Of a stretch of 11,794 nt of DNA, positions 1 to 7,165 are shown in pieces. Made by a program: the position numbers and the translations under genes. The stretch spans positions 1-11,794 of the forward strand of contig JAJAYM010000138.1 in assembly GCA_027117675.1 (NCBI GenBank), read 5' to 3'. The notes under the pieces were generated by a model. That model searched no databases. It was given only the letters and a program-made list of their open reading frames with translations, and was not told the DNA's origin. Position 1 is the first letter of the stretch. Each line of letters begins with the position of its first letter. The DNA comes from Actinomycetes bacterium. Its GTDB lineage: Bacteria > Actinomycetota > Actinomycetes > JAHEKZ01.

Positions 1-862
1 GACCGATGTGCAGGGCGGTGCGTGCGAGAAGTGCGTTGTCGTAGAGCATCTTCTCGAAGTGCGGTACGACCCAGCTGGAGTCGACGCTGTACCGCGCAAA
101 CCCGCCGGCCAGCTGGTCGTAGATCCCCCCGGACGCCATCGCGCGCAGCGTGCCCTCGGCCATCAGGAGAGCATCCGACGACCCGGTGCGCGCATGGTGT
201 CTGGTCAAGAACTCCAGCACCATGCTCGGCGGGAACTTCGGCGCCCCGCCGAACCCACCGTGGGCATAGTCGTACTGCTTCGTGAGTGCGTTCAACGCCG
301 CCGCGTAGTCGTCAGCCGTCGGAGGTGCGGCGCTGCCATCGGTGATGTCACTCGGCACAGCCCGCATCTGCTCGATCCGGGCAAGAACCTGTGACGCCTG
401 CTGCCGTACGTCGTCCGCCCGCTCACGCCAGGTGGCCGACACCGCCATCAGCACGTCGGGGAACCCCGGCATCTCGCCACTGCGGCGCGGGGGAAAGTAG
501 GTGCCGGCGTAGAACGGCTCACCCTCTGGGGTGAGGAAGACCGTCATCGGCCAGCCACCGTGACCAGTCATGGCCGTGACCGCGTCCATGTAGACGGCGT
601 CAACGTCAGGGCGCTCCTCGCGGTCGACTTTGACCGACACGAAACGCTCGTTCATGATCGCGGCGATCGGAGGGTCCTCGAACGACTCGTGCGCCATGAC
701 GTGACACCAGTGGCAGGCCGCGTACCCGACGGAGAGCAACACCGGGACATCACGCCGCTCAGCCGTCGCGAAAGCTTCCGGCCCCCAGGGCATCCAGTCG
801 ACGGGGTTCTCAGCGTGCTGCAGCAGGTAGGGGCTGGCCGATCCCGCGAGGAGGTTGGTCAC
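1..862 (-). CDS. DUF255 / YyaL-type thioredoxin-fold protein, N-terminal part (partial)
   Basis: About 287 N-terminal residues are visible of a family that is usually about 670 long; the rest lies beyond the left edge. The protein opens with [19 protein letters not shown], the family's typical beginning ([14 protein letters not shown]). A thioredoxin-like domain follows, with the motif ACHWCHVM (a CxxC pair), then [23 protein letters not shown] and FYAGTYFPP. The beginning of the alpha-barrel, epimerase-like part comes next, with [10 protein letters not shown] and [14 protein letters not shown]. The GTG at 862 is the first possible start because an in-frame TAG lies directly before it; the ribosome binding site is weak. 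The biochemical role of this family (SPATA20/YyaL) is poorly defined, and the CxxC suggests redox or folding work in the cytoplasm. The homologue I recall next to mca in mycobacteria (Rv1084) is in the same orientation as mca, as here. Confidence 0.93.
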   Translation of the reverse strand, partial: MTNLLAGSASPYLLQHAENPVDWMPWGPEAFATAERRDVPVLLSVGYAACHWCHVMAHESFEDPPIAAIMNERFVSVKVDREERPDVDAVYMDAVTAMTGHGGWPMTVFLTPEGEPFYAGTYFPPRRSGEMPGFPDVLMAVSATWRERADDVRQQASQVLARIEQMRAVPSDITDGSAAPPTADDYAAALNALTKQYDYAHGGFGGAPKFPPSMVLEFLTRHHARTGSSDALLMAEGTLRAMASGGIYDQLAGGFARYSVDSSWVVPHFEKMLYDNALLARTALHIG

Positions 863-950
863 CTACTCATTCTGGGGCTACCGATGAGTCACGGCCAGGT
901 CGCGGTCGCAGGCGGGGCCAGCGCAGCAAGAAACGGGGCGCCCAGTGGTT

Positions 951-977
951 CACCCCGGCTCGGATCGAGCCGGGGTG
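951..977. promoter_or_regulatory. Perfect 12-bp-stem hairpin in divergent intergenic region
   Basis: Bases 951-962 (CACCCCGGCTCG) pair exactly with 966-977 (CGAGCCGGGGTG) around the 3-base loop GAT. Neither flanking gene ends here: the thioredoxin-fold gene starts leftward at 862 and the GGDEF/EAL gene starts rightward at 1053. It is therefore not an obvious end-of-gene terminator, and no T run follows. It could be an operator, a leader hairpin or attenuator for either gene, or a remnant terminator. The structure is certain; its role is inferred. Confidence 0.5.
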
Positions 978-999
978 CCTATTCTGGCGCCGCAGGGCC

Positions 1000-1027
1000 G
1001 GGACATCGACGCTGGGACATCGACGCT
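1000..1027. repeat. Perfect 14-bp tandem duplication
   Basis: GGGACATCGACGCT occurs twice in direct succession at 1000-1013 and 1014-1027, with no mismatch. It lies between the hairpin and the ribosome binding site of the downstream gene, in what would be its 5' leader or promoter. A recent slippage duplication is the simplest explanation. Confidence 0.9.
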
Positions 1028-1034
1028 GCGGTCG

Positions 1035-1044
1035 AGGAAGGAAG
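1035..1044 (+). promoter_or_regulatory. Strong Shine-Dalgarno sequence for the GGDEF/EAL gene
   Basis: The purine run AGGAAGGAAG lies eight bases before the GTG at 1053. This sets the start of the membrane GGDEF/EAL protein there, rather than at the upstream in-frame ATG at 945, which would run through the hairpin and the tandem repeat. The reading after 1053 begins VGWARRNSWWVYVLL, entering a membrane helix at once. Confidence 0.65.
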
Positions 1045-1052
1045 AAGAATCC

Positions 1053-4000
1053 GTGGGCTGGGCACGCCGCAATAGCTGGTGGGTCTACGTCTTGCTGTGC
1101 AGCGCCCTGGTCAGTCTCTTCTACTCGATCCCCCTGATCGCATCATGGCCCTGGGTCCCCGCCGACAGCCAGAGCCTGATCTGGACGGCCATGGCCGTCA
1201 TCGCTGTGGCCGCCATGACGCTGGGTATGGTGATCCAGCGTCCACCGACCAAGGCGGCCTGGATCCTGTTCACCACTGGTGTGGCGCTCACCGGGTTCGC
1301 AGATACGTGGTGGGAGTTCCCGCAACTCATCGGACTCCCCTCGCGCGACATGGCCTACCCATCGATCCTCGACTACCTCTAACTCACGTCGTACATATTC
1401 TTGTTCGCTGCCATCGTCTCGCTGGTACGCCGCCGGTCACCCGGGCCGCGACCGAGCTGCCTTGCTCGACTGCCTGATCGTCTCAACGGCGGCGGGGCTC
1501 ACCTCGTGGGTCTTTATCATCGAGCCAACCCTGGCCGGCACCGAACTTGACCTCGCGGCGTCGCTGGTCACCGCTGGCTACCCGCTCATGGACATCGTGC
1601 TGCTGGGTGCGGCGACCCGCCTGTGGTTCTCCTTCGACTCGGGGCGCAACACGTCCATGGGCTTTATTGTGGGGACGCTGGTCGGCGTCCTGATCGCCGA
1701 CACTGCCCACGCCTACTTGAGTATCAAGAACGACTGGAGCGATGGCACCGCGTGGGACCTGGGATGGTTCGTCTTCTACATCGGCCTCGGCGCCGCCGCA
1801 CTCCATCCGTCGATCTCGGCACCGACTGTTGCCACGACTCCCAAGCGAGCGATCAGTCGATGGAGATTCGTCGTTCTCCTCACGTTGATGTCCATCCTCC
1901 CGCTGATACTTCTCGTTGGTCAGGTATCGATCCCTGCTGCGAGGGAGGGGCTCGTCATTACCGTCGGCGCAGTCTTCATGTTCGGCCTTGTGCTCATGCG
2001 CCTCAACGATCTCGTCCTCCAGCTGCGCGAGACGCTGCGACGTGAGCGTGTCATCCGTGATGCCAACGGTGCTCTCGCCGCCGCTGCCGATCCGGACACC
2101 ATCCGCGATACCGTCGTCAACGCCGCTGCCGACCTTCATGCCAACGCAACGTCGTATGTCGTTGAGCTGCGGCGCGGTGGATCCAACGCAATCGTCACCC
2201 AGACCGTCCCAGCCGGACGCCGCTTCGGTCTCAGCGATGCCGCTCTCGAAGGGCTTCGGGCTCTGACGGCAGAGTTTTTAGCGGCGTATGGTGCGACCCC
2301 GCTCCATCGCGACCTCGAGTTGCCGCGCGAAGCGGCGATCGCCGCGCGCGCCCTGACCGACAACAGCGGTGACACCGAGGGCTACCTCATCGTTGGCGCG
2401 AGCCCTGGGCTTCCCCGTGAGACCCCGCCAGCGTTGGCAGCGCTGGCAGAAGCAGCATCGCTGGCTCGCTCACGTGTTGGGCTGGGTCGCATTCTGGCTG
2501 AGCGCGCGAGCGAGCAACGGCTGCGCCGAATGCTGCAGCACTCATCAAACATCATCGCCGTGCTCGACCTCGACCTCAGCATTCGTTACCTGAGCCCTGG
2601 CGCTGAGCGGATGCTCGGTGTTGCACCGCACCACGTGTTCGGGACCAGTTGGCTCGACGCCGTCTTCCCCGCCGATCGGTCCAAGGCTAACGACATCATC
2701 GAAGCCTCCACCAGTGATCGACCCGCCCATGCGGAGTTCCGGCTGTTGGCCGGAGACGGATCGCATCGCTATGTCGACGTCGTGGCGACCCGGGTGATCG
2801 AGCACGATGAACCCGGATTCGTCCTGACCTGCCATGACGTCACCGAACGAAGGGCGCTCGAGCAACAGTTGTCTTATCAGGCCTTTCACGACTCACTGAC
2901 CGGACTCGCCAACCGGGCACTCTTTCGCGACCGACTCGAACACGCCATCGCGCGGACGTCGCGCGGCCAGACGCGCTTCGCCGTTCTCTTCATCGACCTC
3001 GATGACTTCAAAGATGTCAACGACTCCCTCGGCCACGCCGCAGGCGATGCGATGCTGCGTCAGATGAATCACCGGATCGGCGAAGCAGTACGTGAGGAAG
3101 ACACGGTCGCTCGACTGGGCGGTGACGAGTTCGCCATCCTGCTCGAGGCCATCGTCAATGACGAAGAGGTGACATCGGTCGCCCAGCGCATTGTCACCTC
3201 TGCCCGCGAACCGTTCGAGGTCGGTGAGTCGAACATCTCCAGTGGGCTGAGCATCGGCATTGCCATCGGTGGCACCTCGACGATCTCCGCAGAAGCCGTG
3301 ATGCGCAATGCTGACCTGGCCTTGTACGAAGCAAAGAATCTGGGAAAGAACCGACACGCAATCTTTGCGCCTGCCATGCACGAACAGGCTGTAGACCGAA
3401 TGCAGCTGTCGGCCGACCTTCGCGACGCGATCGACCAGAACCAGCTCATCCTCCACTACCAGCCAATCGTCGAGCTCGCGACTGACGCGGTTGTCGGTGT
3501 CGAGGCTTTGGTCCGCTGGCAACATCCTGAACGTGGGCTGCTTGGCCCAGGCCAGTTCATCGGGCTCGCCGAAGAGAGTGGACTGATCGTGCCACTGGGG
3601 CACCAAGTACTGCGCATGGCATTGGCGGTCGCCGCCCAATGGCAGCGTGACGTTCCGGGTCAGGACGCACTCATCCTGACCGTCAACCTCAGCGCCCGCC
3701 AGGTGCAGGAAGACACCTTGGTTGCCGAAGTCCGCGACGCACTTGCCGAGTCAGGCGTCCCCCCTTCATCGCTGGTGCTGGAGATCACCGAGTCGATGCT
3801 CCTGCCCGGAGAAGGCGTGACGATGGAATGGTTGCGCGAGCTCGCCGACCTCGGGGTACGTCTGTTCATCGACGACTTCGGAACGGGCTACTCGTCGCTG
3901 AGCCATCTCCAGCAGCTCCCCGTGCATGGGATCAAACTGGCCCGGGAGTTTGTCTGCACCCTGGGCGCCGGAGGTGTCGATGAGACCAGCAGCGGCAACC

Positions 4001-4212
4001 TGGTAAGCACTATTCGGAGCATCGCGGAGACTCTTGGACTCACCTCGATCGTCGCTGAAGGGGTCGAGACGGCGGAGCAGCGACAGGCGCTCATCGACCT
4101 CGGGTACACCCTTGGTCAGGGTTACTTGATGGCGCGGCCGATGCCGGCTAGCGCCCTGAGCGCACTGCTGCAAGACAGCACGCCAAGCCGGCTAGCTGAC
4201 CTCACGATCTGA
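1053..4212 (+). pseudogene. Membrane GAF-PAS-GGDEF-EAL cyclic-di-GMP protein, broken by one stop codon and one frameshift
   Basis: Repaired, this is a 1052-residue sensor that would make and degrade c-di-GMP at the membrane. The order is about eight membrane helices (1-330), a GAF-like region (about 337-480), PAS (about 490-605), GGDEF (about 607-770) and EAL (about 790-1040). The cyclase site GGDEF (3118-3132) is intact, with an RxxD inhibitory site (REED, 3091-3102) five residues before it. The EAL domain keeps E (3502), N in NLSAR (3685), E in EITES (3781), both D of DDFGTGYSS (3871), K (3934), E in VAEGVE (4057) and Q (4117). The usual KID motif reads KLA, with Ala at 3940. Two lesions lie in the membrane part. 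A TAA at 1380-1382 falls where DYLYLTSY is expected, and an extra G in the run 1443-1445 shifts the frame (RRRSPGRDRA if removed). From 1446 to 4212 the frame is fully open, so the damage is recent or a read error. A gene caller would report only the second piece, with an artificial start. The gene ends 21 bp inside the opposing small membrane gene. Confidence 0.85.
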
Positions 4213-4428
4213 CGGGTCATCAGCGCCGTCATCGGCGGAGTCGAAGCTCGGCGGAATCTTGCCGACGTGATGCAGCATCGATCGCACGAGGAAGAACGTT
4301 GCGACCGCCAACACAACGACGATCGTGAAGGCGATGAGTCCTGGACCGATCTCACTCGTCTCAGCTTCTGCTAAGCGCCTGACCATGGGTGCGAGCCCGA
4401 CCGTGCTGGATAGTCCCTCGGTAGCCAT
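4192..4428 (-). CDS. Small single-helix membrane protein downstream of mca (Rv1083-like)
   Basis: This is a 78-residue protein with one predicted membrane helix at about residues 28-49 (IGPGLIAFTIVVVLAVATFF). The helix is followed by a basic stretch (VRSMLHHVGKIPPSF) and an acidic tail rich in Asp. The helix followed by RSM and a PP(A/S)F-like segment is what I recall of the short protein found directly after mca in many actinobacteria, such as Rv1083 and its Streptomyces equivalents. It starts 19 bp after the mca stop, in the same direction, so the two are probably co-transcribed. The ATG at 4428 has only a weak purine stretch before it. Its last seven codons overlap the end of the opposing GGDEF/EAL gene. 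The function is unknown. Confidence 0.8.
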   Translation of the reverse strand: MATEGLSSTVGLAPMVRRLAEAETSEIGPGLIAFTIVVVLAVATFFLVRSMLHHVGKIPPSFDSADDGADDPSDREVS

Positions 4429-4447
4429 GCCGCCATTGTGCCTGAAG

Positions 4448-5341
4448 TCAGCGGATGCCTGCGAAGAGGTCGTCCTCGGGCAGCTGAACGTCGATCATGG
4501 ATCGGGCCCGCTCGAACTCCTCAGTGGGCCACACTCGCTGTTGAACCTCCCGCGGAACCCCAAACCACCAGCCTTCGTCATCGATCTGGGTCGCGTGCGC
4601 GCGGAGTGCATCGTCACGTACTCCGAAGAAGTCGCCGCACGGTACCCAGGTGGTGATCCGGTCCTCATCCTCTGGGCGGTCAACCCACTCGTCGAGCCAC
4701 TGGCCAAAGGGCGACTCAAGACCGGCGTCGAGCATGCCGGCGTGCAACGCTTGGAACCGCTCCTTGTGGAAGCCATGGTGATAGTAGAGCTTCAGTGCCT
4801 GCCACGGCGTGCCCTGTTCGGGAAACACCGACCCGTCGGCTGCGGCGTCGAAAGCAGCCACCGACACGTCATGACACATGATGTGGTCAGGGTGCGGATA
4901 CCCACCGTTCTCGTCGTACGTCGTGATCACCTGCGGCCGAAACTCTCGGATGAGCCCGACAAGTGGACGCACCGCGTCGTCCATCGACTCCCTCGCGAAA
5001 CAGCCAGCCGGCAGCTCGTCGCGATCGTCGACGCGGTAGTCCTCGAGGTATCCGGAGTCGACGAAGCCCAACCACCGCTGCTCCACCCCGAGGATCTCGC
5101 GCGCGCGATCCATCTCTTGGCGTCGGATCTCGACGAGGTTGGCTGCGATCTCGACATTGTCGGCCAGCTTGGGGTTGAGCACGTCGCCGCGCTCGCCTCC
5201 GGTGCACGTCACCACCATCACCGATACACCCTCGGCCACGTAGCGGGCGGTACTGGCAGCCCCCTTACTCGACTCGTCGTCCGGGTGGGCGTGGACAGCC
5301 ATCAGCCGAAGCCCGTCTGCGGCGTGGGGGGAGGGTGGCAT
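4448..5341 (-). CDS. mca: Mycothiol S-conjugate amidase
   Basis: This is a 297-residue cytoplasmic zinc hydrolase of the LmbE/PIG-L fold. Mca cleaves mycothiol S-conjugates to a mercapturic acid, which is exported, and GlcN-Ins, which re-enters mycothiol synthesis. Visible motifs are AVHAHPDDESSKGA (residues 15-28), with expected zinc ligands H19 and D22 and catalytic base D21. TCTGGERG follows at 45-52, and TYDENGGYPHPDH ends at the third ligand H153. The Lys in SSKGA (K26 here) separates Mca from the related deacetylase MshB. The C-terminus LPEDDLFAGIR is nearly invariant in Mca. The frame stays open 40 codons upstream of 5341, but family members begin a few residues before LRLMAVHAHPDD, so the ATG at 5341 fits best. 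No Shine-Dalgarno precedes it; a TATCCT box six bases upstream suggests a leaderless transcript. The DUF4307 gene diverges from it, and a small membrane protein gene follows it. Confidence 0.96.
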   Translation of the reverse strand: MPPSPHAADGLRLMAVHAHPDDESSKGAASTARYVAEGVSVMVVTCTGGERGDVLNPKLADNVEIAANLVEIRRQEMDRAREILGVEQRWLGFVDSGYLEDYRVDDRDELPAGCFARESMDDAVRPLVGLIREFRPQVITTYDENGGYPHPDHIMCHDVSVAAFDAAADGSVFPEQGTPWQALKLYYHHGFHKERFQALHAGMLDAGLESPFGQWLDEWVDRPEDEDRITTWVPCGDFFGVRDDALRAHATQIDDEGWWFGVPREVQQRVWPTEEFERARSMIDVQLPEDDLFAGIR

Positions 5342-5374
5342 CGGTTCAGGATAGGAGAGCCGGACAATGGACAG
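5342..5374. promoter_or_regulatory. Compact divergent start region of mca and the DUF4307 gene, with leaderless-type -10 box for mca
   Basis: Only 33 bp separate the two start codons. On the minus strand, TATCCT (5348-5353) fits the actinobacterial -10 pattern TANNNT. It ends exactly six bases before the mca ATG, which places the transcription start at or next to the A of ATG. On the plus strand, GACAAT (5363-5368) stands at the same distance from the GTG at 5375, but it is a poorer match. I see no good -35 for either. The spacing is read directly; promoter function is inferred. Confidence 0.42.
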
Positions 5375-5824
5375 GTGACCGGACCACCCAGCGATCGCCG
5401 CATTCCGCACCACCTGCGAGGCGTGGCGCTCAACCCCAACGTCGACCTCGACCGGCTTCACCAGCGCTACGGCCAGGGCCGATCGCTCCTGCCTCTGAGC
5501 CTGGTCCTCGCGCTCGTCGTTCTTCCGTTTCTAGGCTGGGTTGTATGGGCCGGTTGGCTCCAGGCCGCCCAGGACGTTCGATGGGCGACGACTGGGTTCA
5601 GCGAGATCACTGACTCCTCGGTGACCGTGGAGTTCGATGTGTTCCTGCCGGAGGGTGCCCAACTGACCTGCACAGTGCGCGCCTTCGACATTCGGGGCAT
5701 CGAGGTGGGACGTGCCGACGTACCCGTCACGAGCGAAACGACCGATATCCATGTCGTCTACCCTCTACCCGTGACGGCTCGCGCCAGAAGCGCCTTCGTC
5801 TATAGTTGCCGACCAGGCAGTTGA
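5375..5824 (+). CDS. DUF4307 membrane protein
   Basis: This is a 149-residue protein with a cytoplasmic N-terminus containing DRLHQRYG. One membrane helix follows at about residues 38-63 (LLPLSLVLALVVLPFLGWVV). An outer domain comes next with FSEITDSSVTVEFDV, LTCTVRAFDIRGIEVGRADV and a closing TARARSAFVYSCRPG. The two Cys (in LTCTV and YSCRP) and the xVGxxxV pattern are typical of the DUF4307 proteins encoded beside mca and greA in actinobacteria. The function is unknown. The GTG at 5375 is chosen because it is the first start downstream of the divergent mca; a GTG at 5423 is a shorter alternative. The open frame continues far upstream, but that part is antisense to mca and is not coding. greA begins 39 bp after the stop, probably in the same transcript. 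Confidence 0.88.
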   Translation: MTGPPSDRRIPHHLRGVALNPNVDLDRLHQRYGQGRSLLPLSLVLALVVLPFLGWVVWAGWLQAAQDVRWATTGFSEITDSSVTVEFDVFLPEGAQLTCTVRAFDIRGIEVGRADVPVTSETTDIHVVYPLPVTARARSAFVYSCRPGS

Positions 5825-5863
5825 CGACACGAACGTCCGATCCGATCGCCAAAGGAGCACCGC

Positions 5864-6355
5864 ATGACCACCTGGCTCTCCCAGGACGCGTACGACCGGC
5901 TTCAGGATGAGTACGAAGAGCTGAGCACCACGCGTCGCGCCGAGGTGGTTCAGAAGATCGCGTCGGCGCGCGAGGAGGGTGACCTCAAAGAGAACGGTGG
6001 CTACCACGCCGCCCGCGAGGAACAGGGAAAACTCGAGGCCCGGATCAAGCAACTACGTCACCTACTTGAGAACGCCGAGGTCGGGTCGCCGGCGGCCGAG
6101 GACGGGACCGTTCAAGTCGGCCACGAAGTGGCGGTGACCTTCGTCGGTGGGACACTCGACGGCGACAAAGAGACCTTCTTGCTGGGGTCGCGCGATCAGG
6201 CTGGCCATCACGAGATCGACGTCTACTCACCGCAGTCACCGCTTGGCGGCGCCGTCCACGGCAAGACCGTCGGCACCCAGATCAGCTACCGACTGCCGAA
6301 CGGCAAGGAACTGACCGTCCGAGTGGACGCGTCTACCCCCTTCAACCTTCCGTAA
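5864..6355 (+). CDS. greA: Transcription elongation factor GreA
   Basis: GreA enters the secondary channel of RNA polymerase and stimulates cleavage of backtracked RNA. This 163-residue protein has the two expected parts. The first is an N-terminal antiparallel coiled coil (residues 1 to about 78) with the tip EEGDLKENGGYHAAREEQ; D40 and E43 correspond to the acidic tip residues that hold the catalytic metal. The second is a C-terminal FKBP-like domain with VGHEVAVTF, YSPQSPLGGAVHGKTVG and ISYRLPNGKELTV. The ATG at 5864 has an excellent ribosome binding site, AAAGGAG (5851-5857). It follows the DUF4307 gene, as in other actinobacteria. A TATAGT at 5801-5806, inside the end of the upstream gene, could be a -10 box, but no -35 accompanies it. 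The last 14 bp overlap the end of the converging gene. Confidence 0.96.
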   Translation: MTTWLSQDAYDRLQDEYEELSTTRRAEVVQKIASAREEGDLKENGGYHAAREEQGKLEARIKQLRHLLENAEVGSPAAEDGTVQVGHEVAVTFVGGTLDGDKETFLLGSRDQAGHHEIDVYSPQSPLGGAVHGKTVGTQISYRLPNGKELTVRVDASTPFNLP

Positions 6356-7165
6356 CGGTGCAGCTGGGACGGCAGCGGGTCAGCTGACCGGTCCATCCGT
6401 GGTCAGTCAAGACCACAGCCACCTCACCGGCCACTTCGCACGCCTCCGCTAGGTCGGCGTGGCCGTATCTCAGCGTGGACTTGCCCCGACGGGCTCCCGC
6501 GTTGTCGCGCCGTCGGTCACGGTGCTGTCCCGACCCCTCGTGGCCCACTCGCCCATCGAGCTCGACGATGGTCGCGAACTCGTCGTACTCGACATCTTTG
6601 CGGATGGTCACCGCGTGCGGTCGCTCGACCTTCACCAGATACTCGTGCTCCAAGTTGCTTTCCACGCCACCGATGACGTCAGCGAGGACATCCTTGACCA
6701 GTTGCCTATGTCGCTGGCGTTTACGTCGTCCCATGGCCCTCAGAATCTCCTCGGCGGAGACCACGGAAGTACGACACGCATCGGTCAACACTGCAACCAC
6801 AACGTGGCGTGACCTCAGCCCAGCGACCAGGTCGAGCACGGTGTCCTCAGCACTGGTGACGGGCCAGCCGTCGTGCACCGTCGCTTTGGCAGGCAGCAAT
6901 CGGCTGCGTTGTACGCGCACTCCACGAACCGAAACCTCCTGCCGGTCGGCAGGAATCGAGACCTCAACCAGAGTGGACCGGCGCCGTCCGAAGCCATAGA
7001 GCTCGGCCGCTGTCGAGTGATTCGGCGCCCGAAGTCAGGCCCACATGCATCCGCGCAGACTCCCAGGAACCACAGTCGCTTGATAGTCATTCGGCGTTGC
7101 GTGGACAACCCCCCACAGGCCATCACCGTGGTGGATAGCGGTAGCCACGGCTCCCGCAGACTCAC
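6342..7165 (-). pseudogene. AbiEi / DUF559-like protein, frameshifted
   Basis: The family is common in actinobacteria: an AbiEi-type region followed by a DUF559 (Vsr/restriction-endonuclease-like) domain, and most members are uncharacterised. Visible in one frame from 7034 to 6342 are NHSTAAELYGF, VEVSIPADR, VRVQRSRLLP and TSAEDTVLDLV. The DUF559 core ATIVELDGRVGHEGSG, RDRRRDNAGARRGKSTLRYG and VAVVLTDHGW follows. That frame has no start before 6920 and hits a TGA at 7035-7037. The probable beginning is in another frame, a GTG at 7165 (SLREPWLPL, then ACGGLSTQRRM) that overlaps the FIST stop as GTGA, suggesting translational coupling. Restoring one G in the run 7028-7030 joins the frames as CGPDFGAPNHSTAAELYGF, giving 274 residues. 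The stretch between GGLSTQRR and STAAELYGF is about 30 residues shorter than I expect, so an internal deletion is possible too. No AbiEii partner gene is present. Confidence 0.68.

Noticed and set aside
560..1075. 171-codon plus-strand frame at the left side
   Set aside because: It is antisense to the conserved thioredoxin-fold start and then runs through the intergenic hairpin and tandem repeat.
2893..3639. 248-codon minus-strand frame inside the GGDEF/EAL gene
   Set aside because: It is antisense to the GGDEF and EAL motifs and shows no domain of its own.
4325..5374. Long plus-strand open frame opposite mca, in frame with the DUF4307 gene
   Set aside because: It is the antisense shadow of mca in high-GC DNA. 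Only the part from 5375 shows a family match and a membrane helix.
5801..5806. TATAGT as a separate greA promoter
   Set aside because: It is a fair -10 match inside the end of the DUF4307 gene, but no -35 lies at a proper distance, so it is mentioned only with greA.
7028..7030. Programmed minus-one frameshifting to make the AbiEi/DUF559-like protein
   Set aside because: The site is a plain GGG without a heptameric slippery sequence or an evident downstream stimulator, and similar G-run breaks occur in two other genes.
6342..7165. A type IV (AbiE) toxin-antitoxin or abortive-infection system
   Set aside because: Only an AbiEi-like region fused to DUF559 is present. There is no AbiEii nucleotidyltransferase gene beside it; the neighbours are FIST and greA.
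7090..7165. A third frame in which the AbiEi/DUF559-like N-terminus reads GDGLWGVVHATPNDYQ
   Set aside because: It looks somewhat like the family, but using it requires two frameshifts. The GTGA-coupled start at 7165 requires one. The choice is not certain.
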